NCBI RefSeq assembly: GCF_000502875.1
Contig: NZ_AYWX01000017.1
Location: 29,124-69,674, forward strand
Source: Mesorhizobium sp. L2C084A000
GTDB taxonomy: Bacteria; Pseudomonadota; Alphaproteobacteria; Rhizobiales; Rhizobiaceae
DNA: 40,551 nt
Direction: 5' to 3'
The notes beneath the pieces were generated by a model. That model ran no database searches, was not told the DNA's origin, and saw only the letters and a program-made list of their open reading frames with translations. The position numbers and the translations under genes were made by a program. Of the stretch, positions 1 through 7,462 are shown in pieces (position 1 is the stretch's first letter; the number at the start of each line of letters is the position of its first letter).

Positions 1-2
1 GG

Positions 3-116
3 GCGGCAAGGTGGTATGCCAGTTATGGCGCCGAGCCCCTCCAAGGATCGGATTTGACCCTGGTGATGCCCCTGGCGACGTTCGCAACCGATCTGCGGGA
101 GAGAGGGCTGCTTTGA
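3..116 (+). CDS. GNAT family N-acetyltransferase, C-terminal fragment (TacT-like toxin?)
   Basis: Only the last 37 codons are in the window; the gene begins upstream of base 1. The visible end reads AARWYASYGAEPLQ followed by LTLVMPLATFATDLRE and a TGA stop at 114-116. An A-x-x-[WF]-Y-x-x-[FY]-G segment followed by a hydrophobic strand with MPLAT is the usual C-terminus of small GNAT acetyltransferases of the TacT/AtaT type, which acetylate aminoacyl-tRNA and are usually paired with a DUF1778 ribbon-helix-helix antitoxin encoded just upstream. The antitoxin would lie outside the window. The toxin assignment is inferred from this short tail alone; an ordinary GNAT enzyme is possible. Bases 117-223 between this stop and the next start hold no gene that I can see. 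Confidence 0.6.
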   Translation, partial: AARWYASYGAEPLQGSDLTLVMPLATFATDLRERGLL

Positions 117-223
117 CAACCGCCTCTCGCGACTTGCCTAACCTCATGGTTGCCGGAACCGCAAACGTCGAGTAAGCCGCCCGGGCTGTCTCTACAATCT
201 CGTCCAGGTGAATAAGAATAGTC

Positions 224-1198
224 ATGCCCACAGTCGCCCCGCTTGATCTCGAAGGCCATTGCATCGCCGCCGTCTTTCTCGGTGACGTGCCGCATTTCGC
301 GATGGCCGACGGCGTCGTCCATCGGCTCGACCATGGCCACAAGACAGTTCAGGCCAATGACGGGCTGCTGGCCGCCTTCCATGATGCGGCCAACGACCGG
401 CTGATCACCGGCGGCGAGGACGGCAAGGTGTTTGCCGTGAAAGCGGGCGGCGAGGCCACGGAATTGGCAAGCGCCGCCAGGAAGTGGATCACCAGCGTTG
501 CCGCCGGGCCGCAAGGCGCCATCGCCTATGCCTCAGGCAAGACCGCCTTCGTGCGCTTCGCCGACGGCAAGACCAGGGAATTCACCCATCCGCGTTCGGT
601 CGAGGGCCTGGCCTTCTCGCCCAAGGGCATGCGCTTCGGCGTTGCCCGCTACAATGGCGCGACGCTGCATTTCCCCGCCGCCGAGGGCAAGCCGGTGGAA
701 CTCGAATGGGCCGGTGCCCACACCGGCGTCACCTTCTCGCCGGATGGCGCCTTCCTCGTCACCACCATGCAGGAAAACGCGCTGCACGGCTGGAAGCTCG
801 CCGACGGCAAGCACATGCGCATGACCGGCTATCCCGGCAAGGTGAAAAGCCTGTCGTGGAGCGTGAAGGGCAAGTGGCTGGCGAGTTCCGGCGCGCCGGC
901 GGCGATCGTCTGGCCGTTTTCGGGCAAGGATGGGCCGATGGGCAAGGCGCCGCTGGAACTCGGCACGCGAGGCAACGCCATGGTGACGGCTGTCGCCTGC
1001 CATCCGAGCCAGGATGTCGTCGCCATAGGCTATGATGACGGCATGGTGATGGCGGTGCGTTTTGCCGACGCCAAGGAAGTGCTGTTGCGACGGCCGGGCA
1101 AGGGCTCCATCACCTCGATGATGTGGGACAAGGAAGAACGCCGTGTCGCCTTCGGCAGTGCCGCCGGCGATTGCGGCGTCATCGACATCACGGCCTGA
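224..1198 (+). CDS. WD40 repeat domain-containing protein
   Basis: A 324-residue protein built almost wholly from beta-propeller repeats. Recurring blade signatures are visible, for example GLAFSPKGMRFGVA, GVTFSPDGAFLVTT, SLSWSVKGKWLASS and AVACHPSQDVVAIGYDDG, each with the small-hydrophobic pattern and turn of a WD40 blade. About seven blades fit the length. There is no signal peptide or membrane segment, so it is probably a cytoplasmic scaffold or interaction protein. The ATG at 224 is preceded by AGGTG at 206-210, a rather distant ribosome site. It converges on a small secreted-protein gene only 6 bases after its stop. WD40 proteins are uncommon in bacteria; its partner cannot be told from this window. 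Confidence 0.85.
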   Translation: MPTVAPLDLEGHCIAAVFLGDVPHFAMADGVVHRLDHGHKTVQANDGLLAAFHDAANDRLITGGEDGKVFAVKAGGEATELASAARKWITSVAAGPQGAIAYASGKTAFVRFADGKTREFTHPRSVEGLAFSPKGMRFGVARYNGATLHFPAAEGKPVELEWAGAHTGVTFSPDGAFLVTTMQENALHGWKLADGKHMRMTGYPGKVKSLSWSVKGKWLASSGAPAAIVWPFSGKDGPMGKAPLELGTRGNAMVTAVACHPSQDVVAIGYDDGMVMAVRFADAKEVLLRRPGKGSITSMMWDKEERRVAFGSAAGDCGVIDITA

Positions 1199-1204
1199 CC
1201 CCGC

Positions 1205-1657
1205 TCACTCCGCTCCACACGACACTTTGCCGCTGATTTCAACCGGTTTGCCGTCCTGGTCCGTATCCGCCGCGGCGTCGTAGATGGAGAGCGTATAGCT
1301 CCCGTCATAGACGCCTTCGTCGCTGGTCTTGGTCAGGATCGTCAGTTCGATCGAGTTGATCTTTTGCGCGGCCTCGTGCTCACGATAGATGTTCAGCCGC
1401 AATTCCTTGCCGTCGAGCCAGTACTGCGTCAGGTTGGAATCCTCGAACACGGTCTTGCGCAGGCTGTCGCCGGCAGGCCGGCTCAGAATTTCGAGGTTGC
1501 CGCGAAAGTTGAAGGTCGGCCCGCCCATGCCTCTGGTGACGCCTGCCTCGACCTCGAATGTCGCCGCCGTGTCCTCGGTGGAGCACCAGATGCCGCCCGA
1601 CGCAAAGGCAGCGCCAGCCGACGACAGAAGCATTGCCACACACATGATCGTTCTCAT
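1205..1657 (-). CDS. small secreted protein of unknown function
   Basis: A 150-residue protein with a clear Sec signal peptide: MRTIMCVAMLLSSAGAAFASG, with likely cleavage after AFA-S at about residue 20. The mature part is about 130 residues, beta-rich, with two cysteines (in IWCSTED near the mature N-terminus and KVSCGAE at the C-terminus) that could form one disulphide tying the ends together. I do not recognise the family. The start at 1657 is chosen over an upstream in-frame ATG at 1675 because GGAGGGG lies 4 bases before it and the signal peptide begins there. It is convergent with the WD40 gene, and its promoter region (1658-1813) is shared divergently with the aminotransferase gene. 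Probably periplasmic. Confidence 0.75.
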   Translation of the reverse strand: MRTIMCVAMLLSSAGAAFASGGIWCSTEDTAATFEVEAGVTRGMGGPTFNFRGNLEILSRPAGDSLRKTVFEDSNLTQYWLDGKELRLNIYREHEAAQKINSIELTILTKTSDEGVYDGSYTLSIYDAAADTDQDGKPVEISGKVSCGAE

Positions 1658-1813
1658 TTTGCCCCTCCACCTCAAATCCCGCTCATATTGGCGCTGACTT
1701 CGGCAGCACGGTCAAGCGCCGCTGCCAAAGGCTGAGCCAACGCAGGACAGATGCGCGGCCAATTGCGGATGCGGACACGGATTGGCTAAGAGGGATCGAC
1801 CAGAGGGGTTTTC

Positions 1814-3193
1814 ATGCACAGCGATATGTCCAAGACGTCCATCGGCGGCATCGGCCGCGACCGCATTGCCGATTTGCGCGAAACCGAGGGGGCAGCCTTC
1901 CGCAAGGCGCGGCCAAAATCGCAAGCCAAGATCGGCAACGGCCTGCCCGGCTTCTTCGGCGGAGTCCCGATGCACTGGATGAACGATTGGCCGACGCCGT
2001 TCCCGATCCTGGTCGACAACGCCAGGGGCGCGACGATCACCGACATCGACGGAAACAAGCTCGACGATTTCTGCCTTGGAGACACCGGCTCGATGTTCGG
2101 CCATTCGCCGCCACCGGTGGCACGCGCCATCCGCCGCCAGGCCGGACGCGGCCTGACCTATATGCTGCCTTCGGAAGATGCGCTGGCCATAGGGCCGCTG
2201 CTGCAGCAGCGCTTCGGCCTGCCGTTCTGGCAGATCGCGACGACGGCGACCGACGCCAACCGCTTTGCGCTGCGTGTTGCCCGTGCCGTCACCGGCCGCG
2301 AAAAAATCCTGGTCTTCAACGGCTGCTATCATGGCTCGGTCGACGAGACGATGGTGCGGCTGATCGACGGCAAGCCCGTCAACCGGCCGGGATTGGCGGG
2401 CGAGTTCCGCGACCTGACCCGCACGGCCAAGGTCATCGAGTTCAACGATATTTCAGCACTCGAAGCCGCGCTTGGGGATAAGGACGTCGCCTGCGTCATC
2501 GCCGAGCCGGTACTGACCAATTCCTGCATGGTGCTGGCCGATCCGGGTTACCATGACGCCCTGCGCAAACTGACACGCCAAGCCGGCACGCTGCTTCTGA
2601 TCGACGAGACGCACACGATCTCGACCGGCCCCGGCGGCTATACGAGGAAGTATGGCCTCGACCCGGACCTCTTCGTCCTGGGCAAGCCGATTGCCGGCGG
2701 TGTGCCGGCAAGTGTATGGGGCATGAGTGACGACGTCGCCTCGCGCTACGCAGATTACAACAGGACCAAGGAGCCGGGCTATTCCGGTATGGGAACGACG
2801 CTCTCGGCCAACCCGCTACAGTTCGCAGCGATGCGCGCCACGCTTGAAGAGGTGATGACGCCGGAGAATTATGACCGGATGGATCATCTGGCGCGGCGGC
2901 TCGATGCCGGGCTAACCGGCGTGATCGATCGCTATCGCCTGCCCTGGCATGTTTCGCGCGTCGGCGCTCGTGTCGAGTTCATCTGTGCGCCCGGTCCGCT
3001 GCGCAATGGCGCCGAGGCGGAAGTGGCGCATGCACCGGAACTGGAGGCTGCCATCCATGTCGCGCTGGTCAATCGCGGCGTGCTGATCGCACCTTTCCAC
3101 AACATGATGCTGATCTCGCCGGCGACCACTGGGACCCAGGTCAACCGGCTGATCACCGCCTTCGGCGCGGTTGCGGCAAAGCTTGCGGCATGA
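1814..3193 (+). CDS. class III pyridoxal-phosphate aminotransferase (GSA aminotransferase-like)
   Basis: A 459-residue fold-type I, class III aminotransferase. The order of motifs fits: an N-terminal DGNKLDDFCLGDTGSMFGHSP stretch, the active-site loop FNGCYHGSVDE, Asp264 in LLIDETHT (contacts the pyridine nitrogen of PLP) and Lys291 in VLGKPIAGG (Schiff-base lysine). It most resembles glutamate-1-semialdehyde aminomutase-like enzymes, but it is not hemL on context: it is translationally coupled (ATGA overlap) to a glutamine-synthetase-type ligase. This suggests the pair handles an amine or amino acid, for example a polyamine or beta/gamma-amino acid nitrogen source. Substrate is not readable from sequence. 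The ATG at 1814 is preceded by GAGGGG with 5-base spacing, which favours it over the ATG at 1826. Confidence 0.88.
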   Translation: MHSDMSKTSIGGIGRDRIADLRETEGAAFRKARPKSQAKIGNGLPGFFGGVPMHWMNDWPTPFPILVDNARGATITDIDGNKLDDFCLGDTGSMFGHSPPPVARAIRRQAGRGLTYMLPSEDALAIGPLLQQRFGLPFWQIATTATDANRFALRVARAVTGREKILVFNGCYHGSVDETMVRLIDGKPVNRPGLAGEFRDLTRTAKVIEFNDISALEAALGDKDVACVIAEPVLTNSCMVLADPGYHDALRKLTRQAGTLLLIDETHTISTGPGGYTRKYGLDPDLFVLGKPIAGGVPASVWGMSDDVASRYADYNRTKEPGYSGMGTTLSANPLQFAAMRATLEEVMTPENYDRMDHLARRLDAGLTGVIDRYRLPWHVSRVGARVEFICAPGPLRNGAEAEVAHAPELEAAIHVALVNRGVLIAPFHNMMLISPATTGTQVNRLITAFGAVAAKLAA

Positions 3194-4611
3194 GACAAGC
3201 GGCGATGGTCCACCCCAATGCCATGATGACCTCACCTTCGGGCTCGACGTCAGCCGAGGCGCAAGCCTTTCTCGACGCCCATCCCGAGATCGAAGCCTTC
3301 GATATCGTGCTGACCGACGCCAATGGCGTCGGCCGTGGCAAGATCGTGCGCCGGCATGAGCTGAAAAGCATCTTCGAGGGCGGCCGCCATATGCCGATCT
3401 CGATCCTCGGCCTCGACATCACCGGCGAGGATGTGCACGAGACCGGGCTGATCTGGACTACCGGCGACGGCGACCTACGCGCCTGGCCGATCCCCGGCAC
3501 GCTGGTGCCGCTCTACGGCACGAGCCCGCCGCGCGGCCAGTTGCTGATGGCGATGTACATGCTCGACGGCCGGCCGATGTCGTCGGACCCCCGGCTGGCG
3601 CTGGCGCGGCAAGTCGACATCCTGGCGGCCAAGGGTCTCTATCCGGCCGGCGCCTTCGAGCTCGAATTCTTCCTGCTGGCCAATGAGCGCGACGCCGACG
3701 GCAAGGTGCAGCCGGCGCGCGCGGTTCTCGATGGCCGCGTCTCGGGCAAGACCGAAGTCTATTCCGTCGATCATCTGCACGGCATGGAGCCGCTGTTTTC
3801 CGACATCTATGCGGCGGCCAAGGCGCAAGGCATTCCGGCCGAGACGGTGATTTCCGAATATGCGCCCGGCCAGTACGAATTGACGCTGAACTACCGCAAG
3901 GACGTGATGCGGGCGGCCGACGACCTGGTCATGCTGAAGCGGCTGGTGCGGGCGCAGGCGCGCCGCCATGGCGTTACCGCCTGTTTCATGGCCAAGCCGA
4001 TTGAGAAATATGCCGGCTCGGGCATGCATTTCCACGTCTCGCTGCAGGACAAGGCCGGAAGAAACGTCTTTGCCGAAGCCGGTGGCGAGAGCTGGTCGCT
4101 GCCGCTGCTGCAGGGGCTTGGTGGCCTCATCCAGACGATGGCGGAATCGATGCTGGTGTTTGCGCCGCACGCCAATTCCTGGCGGCGTTTCGTCTCGCAA
4201 TCCTATGCGCCGGTGGCGCCGACCTGGGGCGTCAACAACCGCTCGGTGGCGCTACGCGTGCCGGCAGGCGACGCGAAGAACCGGCGCATCGAGCACCGCC
4301 CGTCCGGCGTCGACGCCAACCCTTATCTGATCGCCGCGACCGTGCTCGCCGGCATCATCAAGGGCATGGATGAAGGCCTCGATCCGGGCCCCGAAACGAC
4401 CGGCAACGGCTATGAGGCAGCGGTCACGCGCACGACCATGCCTGTCGACTGGCGCGCCGCGATCGAAGCGGCGCGGACGTCCAGCTTCCTGAAGAACGCG
4501 CTCGGCGAGGACCTGCACCGGACCTTCGTGGCGATCAAACAGTCCGAGTATCTGCGGGTGGCACGCACGGTCAGCGAACTGGATTACCACCTCTATCTGC
4601 ACGAGGTTTGA
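3190..4611 (+). CDS. glutamine synthetase family protein (gamma-glutamyl-amine ligase-like)
   Basis: A 473-residue member of the GS type I superfamily. Metal- and ATP-site motifs are in place: ELEFFL (Glu157 and Glu159), SEYAPGQYEL, GSGMHFHVSL and NNRSVALRVP, then RIEHRPSGVDANPYL. The beta-grasp N-domain carries VLTDANGVGRGK. GS-like proteins paired with aminotransferases usually ligate glutamate to amines (PuuA/GlnA3-type gamma-glutamylpolyamine synthetases) rather than making glutamine. The adenylylation-loop Tyr region of GlnA is not recognisable. Its ATG overlaps the aminotransferase stop by 4 bases, so the two are one operon. Substrate assignment is inference; the family assignment is firm. 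Confidence 0.9.
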   Translation: MRQAAMVHPNAMMTSPSGSTSAEAQAFLDAHPEIEAFDIVLTDANGVGRGKIVRRHELKSIFEGGRHMPISILGLDITGEDVHETGLIWTTGDGDLRAWPIPGTLVPLYGTSPPRGQLLMAMYMLDGRPMSSDPRLALARQVDILAAKGLYPAGAFELEFFLLANERDADGKVQPARAVLDGRVSGKTEVYSVDHLHGMEPLFSDIYAAAKAQGIPAETVISEYAPGQYELTLNYRKDVMRAADDLVMLKRLVRAQARRHGVTACFMAKPIEKYAGSGMHFHVSLQDKAGRNVFAEAGGESWSLPLLQGLGGLIQTMAESMLVFAPHANSWRRFVSQSYAPVAPTWGVNNRSVALRVPAGDAKNRRIEHRPSGVDANPYLIAATVLAGIIKGMDEGLDPGPETTGNGYEAAVTRTTMPVDWRAAIEAARTSSFLKNALGEDLHRTFVAIKQSEYLRVARTVSELDYHLYLHEV

Positions 4612-4620
4612 TGGATTCAT

Positions 4621-4654
4621 GATGGGCGGCGATCACTTTTTCGCCGCCTCCATC
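4621..4654 (+). terminator. GC-rich hairpin after the ligase gene
   Basis: GGCGGCGA at 4625-4632 pairs perfectly with TCGCCGCC at 4641-4648 around an 8-base loop, and GATGG/CCATC flanks could extend it. It sits 13 bases after the ligase stop. There is no U-run after the stem, so it may be a weak or Rho-assisted terminator. It separates the metabolic operon from the SOS-type gene that follows. Confidence 0.5.
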
Positions 4655-4680
4655 AAATGAGGTAGCGGATCTCCTGTTCA

Positions 4681-4695
4681 GAACGTATCATGAAC
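4681..4695 (+). promoter_or_regulatory. LexA (SOS) box, GAAC-N7-GAAC
   Basis: GAACGTATCATGAAC, which reads GTTC-N7-GTTC on the other strand, matches the direct-repeat LexA box described for alphaproteobacteria without mismatch. It ends two bases before the ATG of the radical SAM gene. TATCAT at 4686-4691 could serve as a -10 element inside the box. LexA bound here would block transcription of the radical SAM/UdgX operon until DNA damage. The match and position are seen; LexA control is inference. Confidence 0.75.
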
Positions 4696-4697
4696 AT

Positions 4698-5933
4698 ATG
4701 AGCGCACTTACCGTCCGTGAAAAGCTGGCGATCCTCTCCGACGCCGCCAAATACGATGCCTCCTGCGCCTCTTCCGGTGCTGCAAAAAAGGATTCCTTGA
4801 AATCCGGCGGCATCGGCTCCACCGAAGGCATGGGCATCTGTCATTCCTACGCGCCGGATGGCCGCTGCATTTCCCTTCTCAAGATCCTGCTGACCAATTT
4901 CTGCATCTACGATTGCAGCTATTGCATCAACCGCTCGTCGTCCAATGTGCGGCGCGCCCGTTTCACCATCGAAGAGGTGGTGAAACTGACCATGGATTTC
5001 TACAGGCGCAACTATATCGAAGGCCTGTTCCTGTCCTCCGGCGTCGTCCGCTCACCGGACGAGACCATGGGCGAGATGGTCGAGGTGGCACGCCGGCTGC
5101 GCTTGGAGGAGAAGTTCTCCGGCTACATCCATCTGAAGACGATCCCGGAAAGTTCGGCGGAACTGGTCGAGAAGGCAGGGCTTTATGCCGACCGGCTGTC
5201 GATCAACGTTGAACTGCCGACCGATGAGGGCGTGAAGCGGCTGGCGCCCGAGAAGAAGCCGGAGACAATCCGGCTTTCCATGGCCAGGCTGCGCCAGAAG
5301 ATGGAGGAGAAGGCTGAGCCGACTTTGAAGACCAAGAAGCGCGAACGCTTTGTGCCGGGCGGTCAGTCGACGCAGATGATCATCGGCGCCGACAAGACAT
5401 CCGACGACGGCATCCTTCACACCAGCGCGCGGCTCTATGGCAGCTATCATCTGCGGCGCGTCTATTACTCGGCTTTCAGCCCCATTCCGGATTCGTCATC
5501 GTCGCTGCCCTTGCTGAAACCACCGCTGATGCGCGAGCACCGGCTCTATCAGGCCGACTGGCTGATGCGGTTCTATGGGTTTTCACAGCCGGAAATCCTT
5601 GCCGGGAGCAGCGACGGCATGCTCGATCTCGCCATAGACCCGAAGCTCGCCTGGGCGCTGCGCAACCGGGGACAGTTTCCGGTCGACATCAACCGCGCCG
5701 ACCGCGAAGCGCTGCTGCGGGTGCCGGGTCTCGGCACCAAGGTGGTGGCGAAGATTTTGGAGACGCGCCGGCACCGGCGCATGCGGCTCGAGGACGTCGG
5801 ACGGATCTGCCAGTCGGTCGCCAAGCTCAGGCCCTTCATCATCGCCGAAGGCTGGTCACCTGGTGCGCTGACCGACAAGGCCGGCCTGCGCGACAGGATC
5901 GCCTACTCCTGCGAACAATTATCGTTGTTTTGA
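4698..5933 (+). CDS. putative DNA modification/repair radical SAM protein (UDG-linked family)
   Basis: A 411-residue radical SAM enzyme. The [4Fe-4S] cluster motif CIYDCSYC (CxxxCxxC) follows LKILLTNF in the N-terminal third, and further cysteines lie upstream (SCASSG, GICHSY). The C-terminus has a helix-hairpin-helix DNA-binding segment, NRADREALLRVPGLGTKVVA, followed by RRHRRMRLEDVG. This combination matches the protein family typically encoded beside UDG-domain genes (TIGR03916 as I recall it). Biochemical activity of the family is unknown to me; a role in DNA repair or base modification follows from the HhH domain, the partner gene and the LexA box. No Shine-Dalgarno is visible before the ATG, and the SOS box abuts it, so the mRNA could be leaderless. 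The next gene begins 2 bases after its stop. Confidence 0.88.
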   Translation: MSALTVREKLAILSDAAKYDASCASSGAAKKDSLKSGGIGSTEGMGICHSYAPDGRCISLLKILLTNFCIYDCSYCINRSSSNVRRARFTIEEVVKLTMDFYRRNYIEGLFLSSGVVRSPDETMGEMVEVARRLRLEEKFSGYIHLKTIPESSAELVEKAGLYADRLSINVELPTDEGVKRLAPEKKPETIRLSMARLRQKMEEKAEPTLKTKKRERFVPGGQSTQMIIGADKTSDDGILHTSARLYGSYHLRRVYYSAFSPIPDSSSSLPLLKPPLMREHRLYQADWLMRFYGFSQPEILAGSSDGMLDLAIDPKLAWALRNRGQFPVDINRADREALLRVPGLGTKVVAKILETRRHRRMRLEDVGRICQSVAKLRPFIIAEGWSPGALTDKAGLRDRIAYSCEQLSLF

Positions 5934-5935
5934 TC

Positions 5936-7399
5936 ATGCGGCCGGCGCAACTCGATCTCGCCAGATACAGAGTTCGGCTCGACAGCGAGACGGATTTTGC
6001 CGGCTGGCGTGACGCGGCACGGCGGCTCGCCCTGAATGAGGTCAGGCCCGAGGACGTCGGCTGGCATGTCGCGCCGGGCTCTGATCAGGCAGAATTGCCT
6101 GAAGTGCCTGCGGGCGCGCAGCTCGTCGTGCCGCGCGACTTCATCGGGCATGCCGAAACGGCGTTCTGCCATTCCGATTCCGGCCGGTTTGCCTTTCTCT
6201 ACAGAGTGCTTTGGCGATTGCGCGACGAGCCTAAACTGCTGGAAATCGCGTCGGATCCCGACACCAGGCGGCTTGAGACCATGGAAAAGGCGGTGCGGCG
6301 CGACAGCCACAAGATGCACGCCTTCGTGCGCTTCCGAAAAATCGGCGACGGTGCCGATGAGCGCTATGTCGCCTGGTTCGAGCCGGATCATTTCATCGTC
6401 GAGCGCAACGCCGATTTCTTCGTCAGGCGTTTCACCGGCATGCGCTGGACGATCCTGACGCCCTATGCCTCCGCCGATTGGGATGGCGAAAGGCTGGCGA
6501 TGGGGCCGGGTGCTGCCAAGGGCGATGCGCCTGATCAAGACGACACCGAGGCGCTCTGGCGGACTTATTTCGAGAACATCTTCAACCCGGCGCGGCTGAA
6601 GGTGAAGGCGATGCAAAGGGAGATGCCAAAGAAATATTGGCGGAACCTTCCCGAGGCCTCGCTCATTCCAGACATGATCGCAGGAGCGGACAAGGCCGCC
6701 AAGGACATGATTGCGAAGATGCCGACAACACCCGCGCCGCACCACGCAAAGGTGCAGGCACGGCATTGGCCGAAGCAACAGCCTGCCGAGACGGCGGAGG
6801 ACGATGCCGCAAGCACGATTTCCGAGTTGCGTGAGGTAGCGAAAGGCTGCCGTCGCTGCCCGCTTTGGCGCGACGCGACGCAGACCGTCTTCGGTGAGGG
6901 CCCCGACAATGCCAAAGTGATCTTCGTCGGCGAACAGCCGGGGGATCAGGAGGATCTCGCCGGCAAACCTTTCGTTGGTCCGGCCGGCAAGGTGTTCGAT
7001 GCGATCCTGGACGATGCCGGTGTCGATCGGCAAAAGGTCTATGTCACCAACGCAGTCAAGCACTTCAAGTTCGAGCCGCGCGGCAAGCGCCGCATCCACT
7101 CCAAGCCGAATTCCGGTGAGATTCAGGCCTGCCGCTGGTGGATCGACCAAGAATTCGAGCTGATCAAGCCTAACCTCGCCGTGGCACTCGGCGCGACAGC
7201 GGCGATGTCGCTGCTCGGCGAGGCGATCCCGGTGACAAAGATGCGCGGACAAGTGATCGAGCGCGAGGACGGATTGCGCGTGTTCATCACCATCCATCCC
7301 TCCTTCATCCTGCGCATCCACGATCGGGCGGACAAGGAAGCCGAACGCGAACGGTTCCTGCAGGATATGAAGCTGGTGAAGCGGCTGATGGCCGCCTGA
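5936..7399 (+). CDS. DUF4130 / UdgX fusion, uracil-DNA-binding protein
   Basis: A 487-residue two-domain protein. Residues 1 to about 270 match the DUF4130-type domain found linked to UDG domains (contains RFVHK-like HAFVRFRKI and PHFI-like EPDHFIVERNADFF). From about residue 300 comes a family 4-like uracil-DNA glycosylase domain: a cysteine pair (GCRRCPLW), motif A GEQPGDQEDLAGKPFVGPAG (Glu333) and motif B HPSFILR. Between them is KRRIHSKP, the UdgX R-loop, with His388 aligned to the histidine that in mycobacterial UdgX traps uracil-DNA in a covalent bond. It should therefore cap uracil sites in DNA irreversibly rather than turn over. ATG 5936 is used; an in-frame TTG at 5930 is possible. 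It is co-transcribed with the radical SAM gene. Confidence 0.88.
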   Translation: MRPAQLDLARYRVRLDSETDFAGWRDAARRLALNEVRPEDVGWHVAPGSDQAELPEVPAGAQLVVPRDFIGHAETAFCHSDSGRFAFLYRVLWRLRDEPKLLEIASDPDTRRLETMEKAVRRDSHKMHAFVRFRKIGDGADERYVAWFEPDHFIVERNADFFVRRFTGMRWTILTPYASADWDGERLAMGPGAAKGDAPDQDDTEALWRTYFENIFNPARLKVKAMQREMPKKYWRNLPEASLIPDMIAGADKAAKDMIAKMPTTPAPHHAKVQARHWPKQQPAETAEDDAASTISELREVAKGCRRCPLWRDATQTVFGEGPDNAKVIFVGEQPGDQEDLAGKPFVGPAGKVFDAILDDAGVDRQKVYVTNAVKHFKFEPRGKRRIHSKPNSGEIQACRWWIDQEFELIKPNLAVALGATAAMSLLGEAIPVTKMRGQVIEREDGLRVFITIHPSFILRIHDRADKEAERERFLQDMKLVKRLMAA

Positions 7400-7415
7400 T
7401 CAGTTTTGTTTTTGC

Positions 7416-7457
7416 GCGATTCCAGACGGAAAACCGCTTCACACTTCCTGGAATTGC
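7416..7457. repeat. rhizobial-type intergenic palindrome between convergent genes
   Basis: GCGATTCCAG at 7416-7425 pairs with CTGGAATTGC at 7448-7457 (one G-T pair), enclosing ACGGAAAACCGC. Elements of the form gattcc-N-ggaaaaccg-N-ggaattgc are frequent between genes in rhizobial genomes as I know them. It lies between the convergent UdgX and glycerate kinase genes, where it could serve as a bidirectional terminator. A related half-motif (AGCAATTCCGGGAAAA) starts near 32368. Confidence 0.55.
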
Positions 7458-7462
7458 TTCAG

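Noticed and set aside
5903..7321. Long open frame on the minus strand opposite the UdgX fusion gene
   Set aside because: It is an antisense shadow of a GC-rich gene; the encoded protein is rich in Arg, His and Gly with no family motif, while the plus-strand protein has complete UDG motifs.
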